From Lepidurus packardi (taxonomy: Eukaryota > Arthropoda > Branchiopoda > Notostraca > Triopsidae): DNA of 64,000 nucleotides. Shown here one piece after another: positions 10,601-21,356 of the stretch; positions within the stretch are counted from its first letter, which is position 1, and each line of letters starts with the position of its first letter. The stretch covers positions 10,684,565 through 10,748,564 of the forward strand of contig JAKZAN010000001.1 in NCBI GenBank assembly GCA_023053545.1, in the 5' to 3' direction. The notes beneath the pieces were generated by a model that had not been told where the DNA came from, searched no databases, and saw only the letters and a list, made by a program, of their open reading frames with translations. A program made the translations under genes and the position numbers.

Positions 10601-12177
10601 ACAACGCGGTTATCGAGGAGTATATATCCTTGGGGCACGCCAGGAAGCTTAGTCTCGAAGAGCTCCGAGGATCTCCAGGCCGAATTTGGTATTTACCCCA
10701 CCATGGCGTGATTAACCCGAATAAACCTGGGAAGGTCAGAGTAGTCTTTGACGCTTCTAGCGTCTTCGGTGGATCATCGCTCAATTCCAACCTGCTTCAA
10801 GGTCCCGACTTGATGGTCAATCTCGTTGGCCTCCTGATCCGTTTTCGAGAACGTCCAGTCGCTGTCTCCTCAGACGTGGAAAGGATGTTTCATCAGGTGC
10901 GCGTGAAACCGGAAGACCAAGATGCTCTTAGATTTCTGTGGAGACGCCCTGGATCCCAGTCAGCCCCCCATACCTATAGAATGACCGTACAGATTTTCGG
11001 CGCGGTTTCGTCGCCGTCTGTTTGTATGTATGCCCTCCAGCGGACGGCTGAAGACTTCGGGTGCGATCGACCGGATTTAGTGAACAAGGTTAAAACCCAG
11101 TTCTACGTGGACAATTTCTTGGATTCGCTGGATACCGAAAAGGAGGCCACGGAAACCTGTGGCGCCTTGACTAGCCTGTTGGCCCGAGGGGGTTTCCGAT
11201 TGACGAAATGGCTTTCAGGATCTCGTGAAGTCATGGCGGCTTTACCGGCAGGTGAACGCCTAATTCCGAGCCTCAATATTGACCTAGACGACCTCCCTGT
11301 CGAACGTACTTTGGGCGTTTTGTGGAACGCAGAAAGGGACGCGTTCTTATTTCGAGTGGTCGTCGCTAAGTCCGTTTCCACTAAAAGAGGAGTCCTTCGG
11401 GCGGTCGCTAGTATCTTCGACCCTCTAGGATTTATAGCACCGGTAATCTTAGTTGCTAAGGTCCTTTTGCAAGAAATTTGGCGTCAGCGTCTGGATTGGG
11501 ACGATGAACTACCGGAGCGGCTTCAAGGAGCATGGAATACCTGGGCGTCCGAGATTACAGCCCTGGAAACGCTAACGATTCCTCGATGCCTACGAACCGT
11601 TCAGGCCTACCCGTCCTCCTTTCAAATCCATACTTTCTGCGACGCCTCCGAAGCCGGTTACGGTGCGGTCATCTATCTACGATTTGACTACCCCTCTAGC
11701 CCGGTCTCGGTTTCCCTCGTCGCTGCAAAGACTCGCGTAGCCCCAGTTAAACAACTTACGATCCCAAGGCTTGAGCTCCTCGGTGCCGTGATAGCCGCCA
11801 GGCTTACCTTAACGGTAATCAACGAACTGAGAGCCAAACCGGAACAGGTTTTTCTGTGGACGGACTCAACGACCGTACTTAAGTGGATAAACTCTAAGAC
11901 TTGCCGATTCACGACCTTCGTGGCCAACCGGGTCGGCGAGGTCTTAGAGTCGACCAACTGGCGCCAATGGAGACACGTTCCGGGTGAAACCAACCCCGCA
12001 GACATGTGCAGTAGGGGGGTAGCTACTACCGATTTGGTTAATTGTCGGGAGTGGTTCCATGGTCCCGAGTTCTTGATATTACCACCGGATCGTTGGCCAA
12101 TGACTGATAATGAAAACCCAACTGGAGGATTAGATGTTTCCGACCGGAAACAGGGCCGGCGATGTTCTGGACAGTGA
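7624..12177 (+). CDS. BEL/Pao gag-pol polyprotein lacking integrase
   Basis: A single open frame of 1,517 residues. Residues about 1-260 form a basic, coiled-coil gag region; about 375-520 is the Pao gag block with VELKPFDGNPQDWPLFIATF; zinc-knuckle-like Cys/His pairs follow (CPACGRTHPLSNC, CFRCLCKGHVSRQC); then an aspartic protease FALLDGGSETSL, reverse transcriptase with SSDVERMFHQVRV and FYVDNFLDS, and RNase H with FCDASEAGYG, WTDSTTVLKW and HVPGETNPADMCSRG. The frame ends 15 bases inside the 3' LTR. YVDN in place of YVDD is seen in some BEL elements, so I do not call it a defect. Usual family members continue with a zinc-finger integrase of several hundred residues, absent here. The frame is otherwise undamaged, so protein might still be made and act in trans. 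Confidence 0.9.
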   Translation: MKTFAMASKSPPPEANVEGPVKEAQSVVEVLLKVRKNARSKLTRIIHRIENHIIDRGSRTELRAHRANLTEVYEECMQAHSDYVAQLSGQATVAKSEAWIRQLDEDTNNAYVRIDDYVKSRANDASSTYSRSTVTSARRSSLQEAERQRRDTELRLHQSQREVEEHVEDIRALKALEAETEERRLRIQQQQRRRDLSNQLEREALQVVQLRREVDEEENAAREVDEELISSLAITRELTTASPRIHHDRGYSPRNALPPLTSQQRSVPDIRFPPPAAGILQGRGADSLVADVRFSNPVSTAIRSTAMDQLSMNKRSTVSSFINTPAPPQCSTWPLNGPAVQAPQGTPPDAWISQLNQQVNPSTFFPSTTACSPWFSGVMPKVELKPFDGNPQDWPLFIATFKSLVHDTLHCDAQRIAMLREMLSPDIRESIAQTLLSPGLYEEALKELQEMYGDPQLIARCYIKSLLEMPALKNQQYESLRDFSRKLHGFVTTLIHCGYGHELSSAATLEQLIDKLPSGLRSKWGRHVLNMEPQLPTLSDFDGWLKNLVRAEGKVRPLGTAKGPNSESTTTAKKYPKSNKGKPNSYTPTVFATHVDTEEPSGSTKCPACGRTHPLSNCDKFASLSPPDKIDLVKNNGYCFRCLCKGHVSRQCQRDAECGLEGCKRLHHRLLHDAPRAFDRKAKLGNNSARRSREPNGQSRESEEGPYVNAVSADGSTRQILLLVVPVRLYSEDTFIDTFALLDGGSETSLIRQDAASKLGLKGRSLRMRIGTYHGNDPISKTMQVGFKIKSREETVSFNVSEALAVPKICVSRRVVDWPNLKKEWEHLADLDLPLVDSNDVTVLIGMDVPKIHRQLDYRESEYDDAAPVAFRMPFGWCAVGGLSTKQIASYPRCHLVSTRLLKELEELNETLERFWTVESLGMVASKNPVSEADRQAMQTFETSTRHDGERYEIGLPWKFSSTMLPDNRSSALKRLFTVERRFRRDPDYAGKYNAVIEEYISLGHARKLSLEELRGSPGRIWYLPHHGVINPNKPGKVRVVFDASSVFGGSSLNSNLLQGPDLMVNLVGLLIRFRERPVAVSSDVERMFHQVRVKPEDQDALRFLWRRPGSQSAPHTYRMTVQIFGAVSSPSVCMYALQRTAEDFGCDRPDLVNKVKTQFYVDNFLDSLDTEKEATETCGALTSLLARGGFRLTKWLSGSREVMAALPAGERLIPSLNIDLDDLPVERTLGVLWNAERDAFLFRVVVAKSVSTKRGVLRAVASIFDPLGFIAPVILVAKVLLQEIWRQRLDWDDELPERLQGAWNTWASEITALETLTIPRCLRTVQAYPSSFQIHTFCDASEAGYGAVIYLRFDYPSSPVSVSLVAAKTRVAPVKQLTIPRLELLGAVIAARLTLTVINELRAKPEQVFLWTDSTTVLKWINSKTCRFTTFVANRVGEVLESTNWRQWRHVPGETNPADMCSRGVATTDLVNCREWFHGPEFLILPPDRWPMTDNENPTGGLDVSDRKQGRRCSGQ

Positions 12178-12491
12178 GTCCAGAAGGTACGAACGTGAGA
12201 CTCGAAATGACTCCGACTAGGCGACCTTGGCGGATTCATGCCCAAGGTTCGCGACAGTAGAATTTTTATCCTTTTACCGATCGATAACCTTGAACGTTTG
12301 ACTGACGCTCAACCTGAGTTGACCCTCAAGGATATGGAGAGACGATATACAGCTGCACTGACAAACGGACGTGCCGGTCCTTTATCCGAATTGTTTTTAC
12401 CTCGTTTTATCAAGTTGCTTGTAATAGTGATTCCACAATAAATTGAACTATATGTGCGAACATCGTGACAGTCTCTTTAGTGTTGCGTACA
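12163..12491 (+). repeat. 3' LTR of the BEL/Pao element
   Basis: Same 329 bp as the left LTR except two bases; followed at once by the target duplication AAGGT and the resumed Gypsy remnant. Confidence 0.92.
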
Positions 12492-12496
12492 AAGGT

Positions 12497-13162
12497 GATG
12501 AAACCTGTGTTGCCTAGTGTTTTACTTGCGTACCGGACGAGTGTTCAAAGTTCCTCGACTTTCACTCCTGCACGTTTACAATTTGGTAGACCGTTGTTCT
12601 TACCAGAAGATAGAGTTTTCGGTGGTGGTACCAGTTTCAACGTCTCAATACGCGGCAAAACTGGAGACAACTCTTCCTACCATTTTTGAACAAGCTCGAA
12701 CACGGTTGGGATTTGCACAATTTTATCAGAAGATTTATTACGACAGCAAAACTTTAAACCAGGAAATCCAAATGGGGGACTCCGTTTGGCTCTTCAATCC
12801 TTCCCCGAAGAGAGGAAAGTTCCCCAAGTTTCCCCGACCTTGGACGGTTATGAAACGAATTTCGGATCAAGTTGTCCACATTAAAAACACCATTTCGGGT
12901 GCATATGAACAATTTAAAGAAGGGACACCATTAAGGCGAGTGACCATTATGCAAAGCCGGACTTTCGCTACCATTAAAGGTACCATTCCCGACAGGAAAA
13001 AAATAGACAAACGTTACACAATAAAATTTGTATTAAAGAAAATTCACTGGGAGGATACAACAAATCACCACACAAAAATCACGATAATTTTCACGCAAAA
13101 TACGGAAATTTCACTGAAACGAATAGCCAGACATCTTAGAACCCACATTAATGCTACGGTTT
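12497..13162 (+). pseudogene. Gypsy-type pol remnant, copy 1, 3' part (integrase C-terminus)
   Basis: Continuation of the frame broken at 7237: SVLLAYRTSVQSSSTFTPA, then QMGDSVWLFNPSPKRGKFPK, a typical integrase C-terminal GPY/F-like region. It runs to within a few bases of the PSD stop codon on the other strand, with no 3' LTR or polypurine tract, which marks the unit junction. Confidence 0.75.
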
Positions 13163-14395
13163 AGAATTTTGAGCGATAGCTTGACCGACTCGAACGATTT
13201 GCCCAAGCTGGACGGTAAATTTAAAGTCCTTGGGGGCCTGAAAAATAAGGACCATTGTAGAGCCAAAGTTAAACTCACCGAATACTTCACCTTTCTCCTG
13301 ATGGAGACCCTCCCCGCCTGCACGTTCCTTGTGGAAGTTGTAGTCCGTCGTCCTGCGACGTCCGGCACGACAGTTTGTTTCCAATTCCTACAATACAAAG
13401 AAAAGAAAACTGTTAAGTCACTTTCAAAAACGCAAACTCGTCGACTAACTTACTGGATCTTTATAGACTCGTATGGAGCCGACATTGGTAGCTCCGACCG
13501 CTGTCATGCTGAACAAGCCGTACTGCCACTGGCCAAAGTAAACGGCTCGCTCGTTGAGGGCAAGTAAGCCGGGGACCCATTTGGAAACGCTTGGGTTCAC
13601 ACTAATGAGTTCCCCTAAGATAATATTCCGGTTAGTAACACCCTTTGTTGTTCTCATGGCGAATTACCTGGAAAGTGTCGCCGCAATGAAATATCCCATT
13701 CAACGGGGGAATGAAACCGATGGTAGTCCCCGGGCGCCAGATAGATGACACAGTAGTGGAGGCCGGAGGTTGGGGACCCTGTTGAGAGTTGCACCAGTTC
13801 AGAGGGTCCCAAAAACTGGCTCAGGGAGTAATACACCCCCTTCACCTGTCCCAACAGTCCATTCCGGTCCACTGCGCCCAAATGGAGGACTTTCCCATCG
13901 GCTGGTGACACCTGTTGTAGAAAACAAACAATATTTAGTATGAGAAACGAGTGCATAAAAACCCCCATCAACTTACAATGCAGTCCGTAGTGTTGATAGG
14001 GCGTGCGCCTGGTTTAAGCGGCCGTCGAAAAAATTCGCCGATGCTGGAGTAGTCGGACAGGTTGTCCGATGCGGCTTCTTCGACGTTTACGCCAAACGTC
14101 CGCGCGTAGAACCCAAGGACCGGCTTCCTCATCCACCGAGGCAAACGGGTGTTGGCCAGTCGTCCCCAGGTGCGCGACAGGGTCGCCCAGGGCAAGCTGC
14201 GATAAGCACGTACCTGTTAACCAAGATAAAAGCATATTAGATACTTGACTCACATAGCAATTGCTACGCCAGATAGATACAGAAGATCGTATTAGTCAAA
14301 AGAAATTCCCTTAGGGGATTGTATTGATCTTACCTTAAAGTCTCGCGCACAGGCATGCCACGAACGAGGCAAAGCGATCCGTGGAGCAGCGTCAT
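13154..14395 (-). CDS. PISD: Phosphatidylserine decarboxylase, array copy 2
   Basis: Exons 14395-14334, 14212-13976, 13910-13667, 13613-13453 and 13387-13154. The last exon holds [18 protein letters not shown]: the GST tripeptide is the PSD self-cleavage site, where the serine becomes the pyruvoyl group, here preceded by Phe rather than the common Leu. The protein ends [10 protein letters not shown] with a TAG. All core PSD motifs are open with consensus splice sites, so the catalytic part is intact. One change from copy 1 is Leu to Ile in GELISVNP. N-terminal mitochondrial-targeting exons are not firmly identified. No polyadenylation signal is seen before the retroelement sequence begins just past the stop. 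Confidence 0.88.
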
Positions 14396-14649
14396 CTGTT
14401 AAAGAAAACACAAGTCAAGTGTTAGGGAGACTGAACAAAAGGTCCCATAATATATATCACAGAAAAATACGTACGTACAACAAACGTACATAGGAAACAA
14501 CAACAGAAAAAAGCTGCTTAGGATTTCAGGAGAATTGGGCCATCCATGACCTCCAAATTACAACAAGACGATCAGGACTTCGTTCACAATTTTTTATGGG
14601 TATTTCTGGAAAATAAAAACCGATTAGGACTCGTGTTACAACTCTGTTG

Positions 14650-15128
14650 CTTTCTTATCGAAAGGGAAAAACCATAGCACTCGCGGTTGAAACTATTTGG
14701 CTAAGCTTCTTCTGAGACTAGATGTACTTGAATGGTAAACAAAAAGGCAAAAAACGCTTACCCATGGTCCAGGCAACCCGTACGAAATGAGGAAGCTTCT
14801 AAGGTTGAAAAACTGAGGGCACAATACACGAAAACTTTGGGAGAAAATGCAAAAGGCTCCTTCCTGGTTAACGATAGCAAGAAGACTTACCAAAACAAGT
14901 GACAACAATGAAAGTTATAGCGTCACATGGCATCACTTCCGGGGTGGCCAGTTCATTGCGTCATTGGTTCCCGAACCCGCTTCCTTCGGGTTGCTATCCC
15001 CAGCATCAACGGTAGAGGGTTGGACGAATAGGCGATATGTTGACGCCCTCTTTACCGGTGTCTGGGCGACACTTGATTAATATGGCGGCAAAACAACTCC
15101 TGTATGACACCTATAAATAGTCCAAAAT
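14650..15128. promoter_or_regulatory. Divergent promoter region, copy 2
   Basis: Same layout as in copy 1, without the Merlin insertion. CACTTCCGG at 14934-14942 and AATATGGCGGC near 15079-15089. The empty Merlin site GCTTTCTTATCG is at about 14649-14660. Confidence 0.42.
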
Positions 15129-15472
15129 ATGAGTTCCCTGGTTTCACCGACTGTGGAAAAGAATACGGGGTAGAACCAGGAGTTCATGATAGAAATGGGT
15201 CGGGTGAACGTAAGCTTGGTTAATTTCTAGTTAAGTATTCATATTTTTATGTATACTAATAACAGCTGGAAAGACAAATTCAGATGCAAAACCTGATGAG
15301 AGAACGCGTGGTAGCCACACAGATAGCTCGAGCATGAGAATAGCTATATTGGATTGGAGTTTTTTCTATTGTGAGTGCATTATTAGGAAGGATTGATGGG
15401 TAACAAACTTCAAACTCTCTATACTAACATACTTACAGTGCTTGTACCTTTCATGTTTCTCACCTTCAAGTT
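15129..15472 (+). pseudogene. PLGRKT: PLGRKT-like remnant, copy 2
   Basis: Equivalent to copy 1: a start codon at 15129, the NQEFMIEMGR exon with the same internal TAG, then the LERQIQMQNLMRERVV exon with TGA and TAG. Non-functional by the same lesions as copies 1 and 3. Confidence 0.7.
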
Positions 15473-15476
15473 ATAA

Positions 15477-16222
15477 AAGGACCAGAAGACCTGGCCTACT
15501 ATTGCCCTTATTTCTGAGCAATGCGGACACAGCCTTGAAGAACAGATTCATCTCTTTGAGAGCATCAAGCCACTATTTACTAAAGGTATATGCTTCATTA
15601 TCCAGTGTGATATTTTTACTAATATTTGCTTTATTAGCCCATGCTTGTTACTTTCAAAAAGCGTTCGAGAATGATCATGTCCCAATTGTGCAAATGTCTA
15701 CCGTCACCGAAGAAGGAGTAGTGGAAGTAAAGACAGACGTAAGGGCGGATTATTTATTGGTTTTCTGGTGTTCAATTTGGATTGTCTAGGCTTGTGAGCG
15801 TTGATTGCTAGCTCATCGTGTGGAAGGCAAGATGCGTAGCTAGAAGGTAGAAGGCGTCTTGAACCGTCTAAACGTAGGCGAACCCAGGCGAAAAGATAAC
15901 GTTGTTCGTCCAGTTTGCATTCCGGACTCTGTTTCGCAGAAGAAAGCAGCTCAAGCTGAGAAGGAGAAAACAAAAAGGACGGGACGAGCTATCGAATTGG
16001 AACAAGGGGACGACCACATTGTGGATTACAGAAAGAATTATGACCTGCCATACGACTTCAAATACGACAAAATTCCAGAATTCTGATAAAACAAAAACAT
16101 TGCCGACTACATTGATCCGGATCTTTATTATGGTGGTTAGTTTACCGTTTTATCTCCGGCCGGTTTTTTTACTTTGTTATTTTAAAAAAAAAAGAAATTG
16201 GAGCAGTTGGAAAAGGCTAACT
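15477..16222 (+). pseudogene. GTPBP4: NOG1/GTPBP4 remnant, copy 2
   Basis: Same pieces and stops as copy 1, with a 4-base insertion (TTAT) just before the donor after the DYIDPDL codons near 16123. The preceding exon has LNRLNVGEPRRKDN and YRKNYDLPYDFKYDKIPEF followed by two stops. Confidence 0.75.
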
Positions 16223-16738
16223 GGGTAGTTTCGAAATCAGTTATGGCCCTTGAAATTAAATCTGGAAGGACTTGAGAAGAGAATACAAGTTTGCCTTGAA
16301 ATAAACTTTGAAATGGCTTTTTACTCGTTTATTACTGCTGATTTTGAGATGTTTTTGACTTTCCTTCAGTTCCAAATGAGCTGTTTTGCTCCCTCCCCCC
16401 GTAATACGTACTTGCGTATTTGTTGTACCCATAGAGCGCTCCCTGTAATACGTACTTTGCTTATTAGAAATAGACGAAATAACAATGTCTGAACCTTACA
16501 AATCGGATTTTCCGGATGCAAAGTCTACAAAACTTCTCTTAAAAGGTGCTCTCATCCATCCTATTCTTCAGAAGTAGCCCCTAATCACAACGCAGGGACC
16601 ATCTCATTTTTACTCATACCCAAATCCTCCACATTTGGTGCCGTGACCAGGATGAGCCGCACAGAAACGAAGTCCATTGATTGAGTGAAGATCAAATCCT
16701 CTCTACTTTCTCAACCCATCGTTAATACCTTCGAAACA

Positions 16739-19042
16739 ATGAATAACCTTGATCAAGAAGACGCCCCCACGAAACAAGAAGCCACTGCTGATCTCCTGAG
16801 CTCCCTCGAAGAATACCTTCAAGACTTGAAAGTCCTTTATCAAGAAATCGAAGACAAGTGACCTCGAAGACGTCCTGAAAACTCATTTCGACGTCCTGAA
16901 AAAACTAAAGCAATCGTGGAATGGTCCCGACCAGTGATGAATTGAATAGTTTCCTCGATCTTCATACTATCGTCGATTTGTGAAAGGTTTTGCTGACATT
17001 GCCAAGCCGCTATATAAACTAACCGAAAAGAATGTTCCCTTTGAGTGGTCCGTGTTATGTGAGGAAGCTTTGACAGATCTTAAACGGCTCCTTTCTTCAA
17101 CTCCTGTACTCGCTTTTCCTGATCTGTCCCAAACACTTCTAGTGGACAGCGACGCCAGTAATATTGGGCTAGGAGCCGTGTTGTCACAAGAAATTGACGC
17201 TGTTGAACGTCCTATAGCATATGCAAGTCCATGCTTGATGAGACCATTTACTGTGTAACGCGGAAGGAGCTCCTGGCAGTTAAATTTGCTGTAATGCAAT
17301 TTAGCCACTCTCTTCTGGGGAGACCGGTTATGCTTCGGACGGATAACATTTGCCGTGGCCTGGATGAAAACTTGCAAGGAACCAACTGGACAGACTTTGC
17401 GATGGCTGAACTTGTTTGAATCGTATCAGTTCACAATTGAACAGCGGCCTGGACCAAAGCGTGGGAATGCGGATGCACTCTCAAGAAGACCATGTTCACA
17501 ATGTGGACGTCATGGAGGAGTGGACGAAGAATGCCACATGAACCACAACGAGATGTCGTGTTAAATCATGTGGAATTGGCTAGTGACGGTAGCGTCGTAG
17601 TATCCCAGGAAGAAGACGAGGAGATGAAAGTTATCAAGAGATGTTTACAAGAACTTTATAAACCGTGTCTGCAAGCTATGAGTCAGCCGTTGCACAGCTA
17701 CTGGGCCCAAAGGAAAAATGTGAGTCTTCGTGGTGGCGGGTTTTACGGCGAATGGATTTCGACAAACGGATCTCAGCACCTGCCTCTTGTGCCTAAAGCG
17801 AAGCAAGAGGAAATCTTCAGAAGTTACCACGGTGGTAATTCTGGGGCTCATATGGGAAGTAAAAACATCTTAGAAAAATTGCGATCACGTTTGTATTGGC
17901 CCAAGATGCGGAACAATGTTGAAGGGTGGTGTAAAGGCTGCGTGACATGTGTGCAGCGAAATCCTCCATCCCAAAAGACTAGAGCGCCATTGAACCCTGT
18001 GCAACCTAGATTTCCAAGTGACATTGTAGCTATGGATATACTGGGTCCTCTGCCTGAAACAGTAGATCATTATCGCTATAGTTTGGTTGTCGGGGATTTG
18101 TTCCCAAAGTGGGTGGAGGCATATCCTATTCCAGATCAGGAAGCCACTACTATCGCCACCAAGCTCTATGGGGAATACATGAGAAGGTATGGAGTGCCGC
18201 TTCAGCTTCATTCCGAGCAAGGTAGAAGTTTTGAATCAAGAACTGTGAGCGAAATCTGCCGGTTGCTCAAAATCAAGAAAACTAGAACTACTCCATACCA
18301 TCCGGAGAGTGAGGAATGTATTGAAAGGGCCAATAGGACGATTTTAGCAGGCCTCAGTAAACTCATCGACGAAGGTGATGAAACCTGTGTTGCCTAGTGT
18401 TTTACTTGCGTACCGGACGAGTGTTCAAAGTTCCTCGACTTTCACTCCTGCACGTTTACAATTTGGTAGACCGTTGTTCTTACCAGAAGACAGAGTTTTC
18501 GGTGGTGGTACCAGTTTCAACGTCTCAATACGCGGCAAAACTGGAGACAACTCTTCCTACCATTTTTGAACAAGCTCGAACACGGTTGGGATTTGCACAA
18601 TGTTATCAGAAGATTTATTACGACAGCAAAACTTTAAACCAGGAAATCCAAATGGGGGACTCCGTTTGGCTCTTCAATCCTTCCCCGAAGAGAGGAAAGT
18701 TCCCCAAGTTTCCCCGACCTTGGACGGTTATGAAACGAATTTCGGATCAAGTTGTCCACATTAAAAACACCATTTCGGGTGCATATGAACAATTTAAAGA
18801 AGGGACACCATTAAAGCGAGTGACCATTATGCAAAGCCGGACTTTCGCTACCATTAAAGGTACCATTCCCGACAGGAAAAAAATAGACAAACGTTACACA
18901 ATAAAATTTGTATTAAAGAAAATTCACTGGGAGGATACAACAAATCACCACACAAAAATCACGATAATTTTCACGCAAAATACGGAAATTTCACTGAAAC
19001 GAATAGCCAGACATCTTAGAACCCACATTAATGCTACGGTTT
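16739..19042 (+). pseudogene. Decayed Gypsy-type element, copy 2 (uninterrupted)
   Basis: The best place to read the remnant whole: a primer-binding-like site TTTGGTGCCGTGACC near 16634, the short gag ORF 16739-16861, RT end and RNase H from about 16965, integrase core to 18371, and the integrase tail to 19042. The empty BEL/Pao site ACGAAGGTGATG is at about 18370-18381. The HSEQG change at the second catalytic Asp is present. Frames shift near 17260, 17420 and 18397. A putative LTR remnant lies at about 16228-16633. Confidence 0.8.
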
Positions 19043-20275
19043 AGAATTTTGAGCGATAGCTTGACCGACTCGAACGAATTGCCCAAGCTGGACGGTAAAT
19101 TTAAAGTCCTTGGGGGCCTGAAAAATAAGGACCATTGTAGAGCCAAAGTTAAACTCACCGAATACTTCACCTTTCTCCTGATGGAGACCCTCCCCGCCTG
19201 CACGTTCCTTGTGGAAGTTGTAGTCCGTCGTCCTGCGACGTCCGGCACGACAGTTTGTTTCCAATTCCTACAATAGAAAGAAAAGAAAACTGTTAAGTCA
19301 CTTTCAAAAACGCAAACTCGTCGACTAACTTACTGGATCTTTATAGACTCGTATGGAGCCGACATTGGTAGCTCCGACCGCTGTCATGCTGAACAAGCCG
19401 TACTGCCACTGGCCAAAGTAAACGGCTCGCTCGTTGAGGGCAAGTAAGCCGGGGACCCATTTGGAAACGCTTGGGTTCACACTAAGGAGTTCCCCTAAGA
19501 TAATATTCCGGTTAGTAACACCCTTTGTTGTTCTCATGGCGAATTACCTGGAAAGTGTCGCCGCAATGAAATATCCCATTCAACGGGGGAATGAAACCGA
19601 TGGTAGTCCCCGGGCGCCAGATAGATGACACAGTAGTGGAGGCCGGAGGTTGGGGACCCTGTTGAGAGTTGCACCAGTTCAGAGGGTCCCAAAAACTGGC
19701 TCAGGGAGTAATACACCCCCTTCACCTGTCCCAACAGTCCATTCCGGTCCACTGCGCCCAAATGGAGGACTTTCCCATCGGCTGGTGACACCTGTTGTAG
19801 AAAACAAACAATATTTAGTACGAGAAACGAGTGCATAAAAACCCCCATCAACTTACAATGCAGTCCGTAGTGTTGATAGGGCGTGCGCCTGGTTTAAGCG
19901 GCCGTCGAAAAAATTCGCCGATGCTGGAGTAGTCGGACAGGTTGTCCGATGCGGCTTCTTCGACGTTTACGCCAAACGTCCGCGCGTAGAACCCAAGGAC
20001 CGGCTTCCTCATCCACCGAGGCAAACGGGTGTTGGCCAGTCGTCTCCAGGTGCGCGACAGGGTCGCCCAGGGCAAGCTGCGATAAGCACGTACCTGTTAA
20101 CCAAGATAAAAGCATATTAGGTACTTGACTCACATAGCAATTGCTACGCCAGATAGATACAGAAGATCGTATTAGTCAAAAGAAATTCCCTTAGGGGATT
20201 GTATTGATCTTACCTTAAAGTCTCGCGCACAGGCATGCCACGAACGAGGCAAAGCGATCCGTGGAGCAGCGTCAT
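19034..20275 (-). CDS. PISD: Phosphatidylserine decarboxylase, array copy 3
   Basis: Exons 20275-20214, 20092-19856, 19790-19547, 19493-19333 and 19267-19034. Open throughout, with [11 protein letters not shown] and the catalytic blocks [11 protein letters not shown] and VSPADGKV. One notable difference: the conserved WGRL near the N-terminal side reads WRRL because of a single base at about 20045, changing a Gly that is strongly conserved in PSDs. This copy may therefore be impaired. The acceptor side of the last intron reads TTCTATTGTAG versus TTGTATTGTAG elsewhere, which should be harmless. Confidence 0.86.
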
Positions 20276-20529
20276 CTGTTAAAGAAAACACAAGTCAAGT
20301 GTTAGGGAGACTGAACAAAAGGTCCCATAATATATATCACAGAAAAATACGTACGTACAACAAACGTACATAGGAAACAACAACAGAAAAAAGCTGCTTA
20401 GGATTTCAGGAGAATTGGGCCATCCATGACCTCCAAATTACAACAAGACGATCAGGACTTCGTTCACAATTTTTTATGGGTATTTCTGGAAAATAAAAAC
20501 CGATTAGGACTCGTGTTACAACTCTGTTG

Positions 20530-21009
20530 CTTTCTTATCGAAAGGGAAAAACCATAGCACTCGCGGTTGAAACTATTTGGCTAAGCTTCTTCTGAGACTA
20601 GATGTACTTGAATGGTAAACAAAAAGGCAAAAAACGCTTACCCATGGTCCAGGCAACCCGTACGAAATGAGGAACCTTCTAAGGTTGAAAAACTGAGGGC
20701 ACAATACACGAAAACTTTGGGAGAAAATGCAAAAGGCTCCTTCCTGGTTAACGATAGCAAGAAGACTTACCAAAACAAGTGACAACAATGAAAGTTATAG
20801 CGTCACTTGGCGTCACTTCCGGGGTGGCCAGTTCATTGCGTCATTGGTTCCCGAACCCGCTTCCTTCGGGTTGCTATCCCCAGCATCAACGGTAGAGGGT
20901 TGGACGAATAGGCGATATGTTGACGCCCTCTTTACCGGTGTCTGGGCGACACTTGATTAATATGGCGGCAAAACAACTCCTGTATGACACCTATAAATAG
21001 TCCAAAAAT
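20530..21009. promoter_or_regulatory. Divergent promoter region, copy 3
   Basis: CACTTCCGG at 20814-20822 and an AATATGGCGGC motif near 20959-20969, with the same spacing to the neighbours as in copies 1 and 2. Confidence 0.42.
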
Positions 21010-21352
21010 ATGAGTTCCCTGGTTTCACCGACTGTGGAAAAGAATACGGGGTAGAACCAGGAGTTCATGATAGAAATGGGTCGGGTGAACGTAAGCTTGG
21101 TTAATTTCTAGTTAAGTATTCATATTTTTATGTATACTAATAACAGCTGGAAAGACAAATTCAGATGCAAAACCTGATGAGAGAACGCGTGGTAGCCACA
21201 CAGATAGCTCGAGCATGAGAATAGCTATATTGGATTGGAGTTTTTTCTATTGTGAGTGCATTATTAGGAAGGATTGATGGGTAACAAACTTCAAACTCTC
21301 TATACTAACATACTTACAGTGCTTGTACCTTTCATGTTTCTCACCTTCAAGT
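21010..21352 (+). pseudogene. PLGRKT: PLGRKT-like remnant, copy 3
   Basis: Start codon at 21010 and the same three in-frame stops as copies 1 and 2. No unique repair is seen. Confidence 0.7.
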
Positions 21353-21356
21353 TATA

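Larger units (their letters stand above)
7238..12496 (+). mobile_element. BEL/Pao LTR retrotransposon with internal 3' deletion, inserted in the Gypsy remnant
   Basis: LTRs of 329 bp at 7243-7571 and 12163-12491 begin TGTTCTGG and end GCGTACA. The 5-bp TSD AAGGT is at 7238-7242 and 12492-12496, and the empty site in copy 2 confirms both edges. I see two LTR differences (T/C in CGATAATCTTG and in CCGGTCTTTTA), so insertion is recent. A primer binding site TGGTGCCGAAACCCGGGA follows the left LTR. The 3' LTR is joined straight to the end of RNase H: integrase, any env-like gene and an obvious polypurine tract are missing. Confidence 0.93.

Noticed and set aside
7238-12496. YVDN in reverse transcriptase as an inactivating mutation
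   Set aside because: Some BEL/Pao elements naturally carry this variant, and the first Asp is kept.
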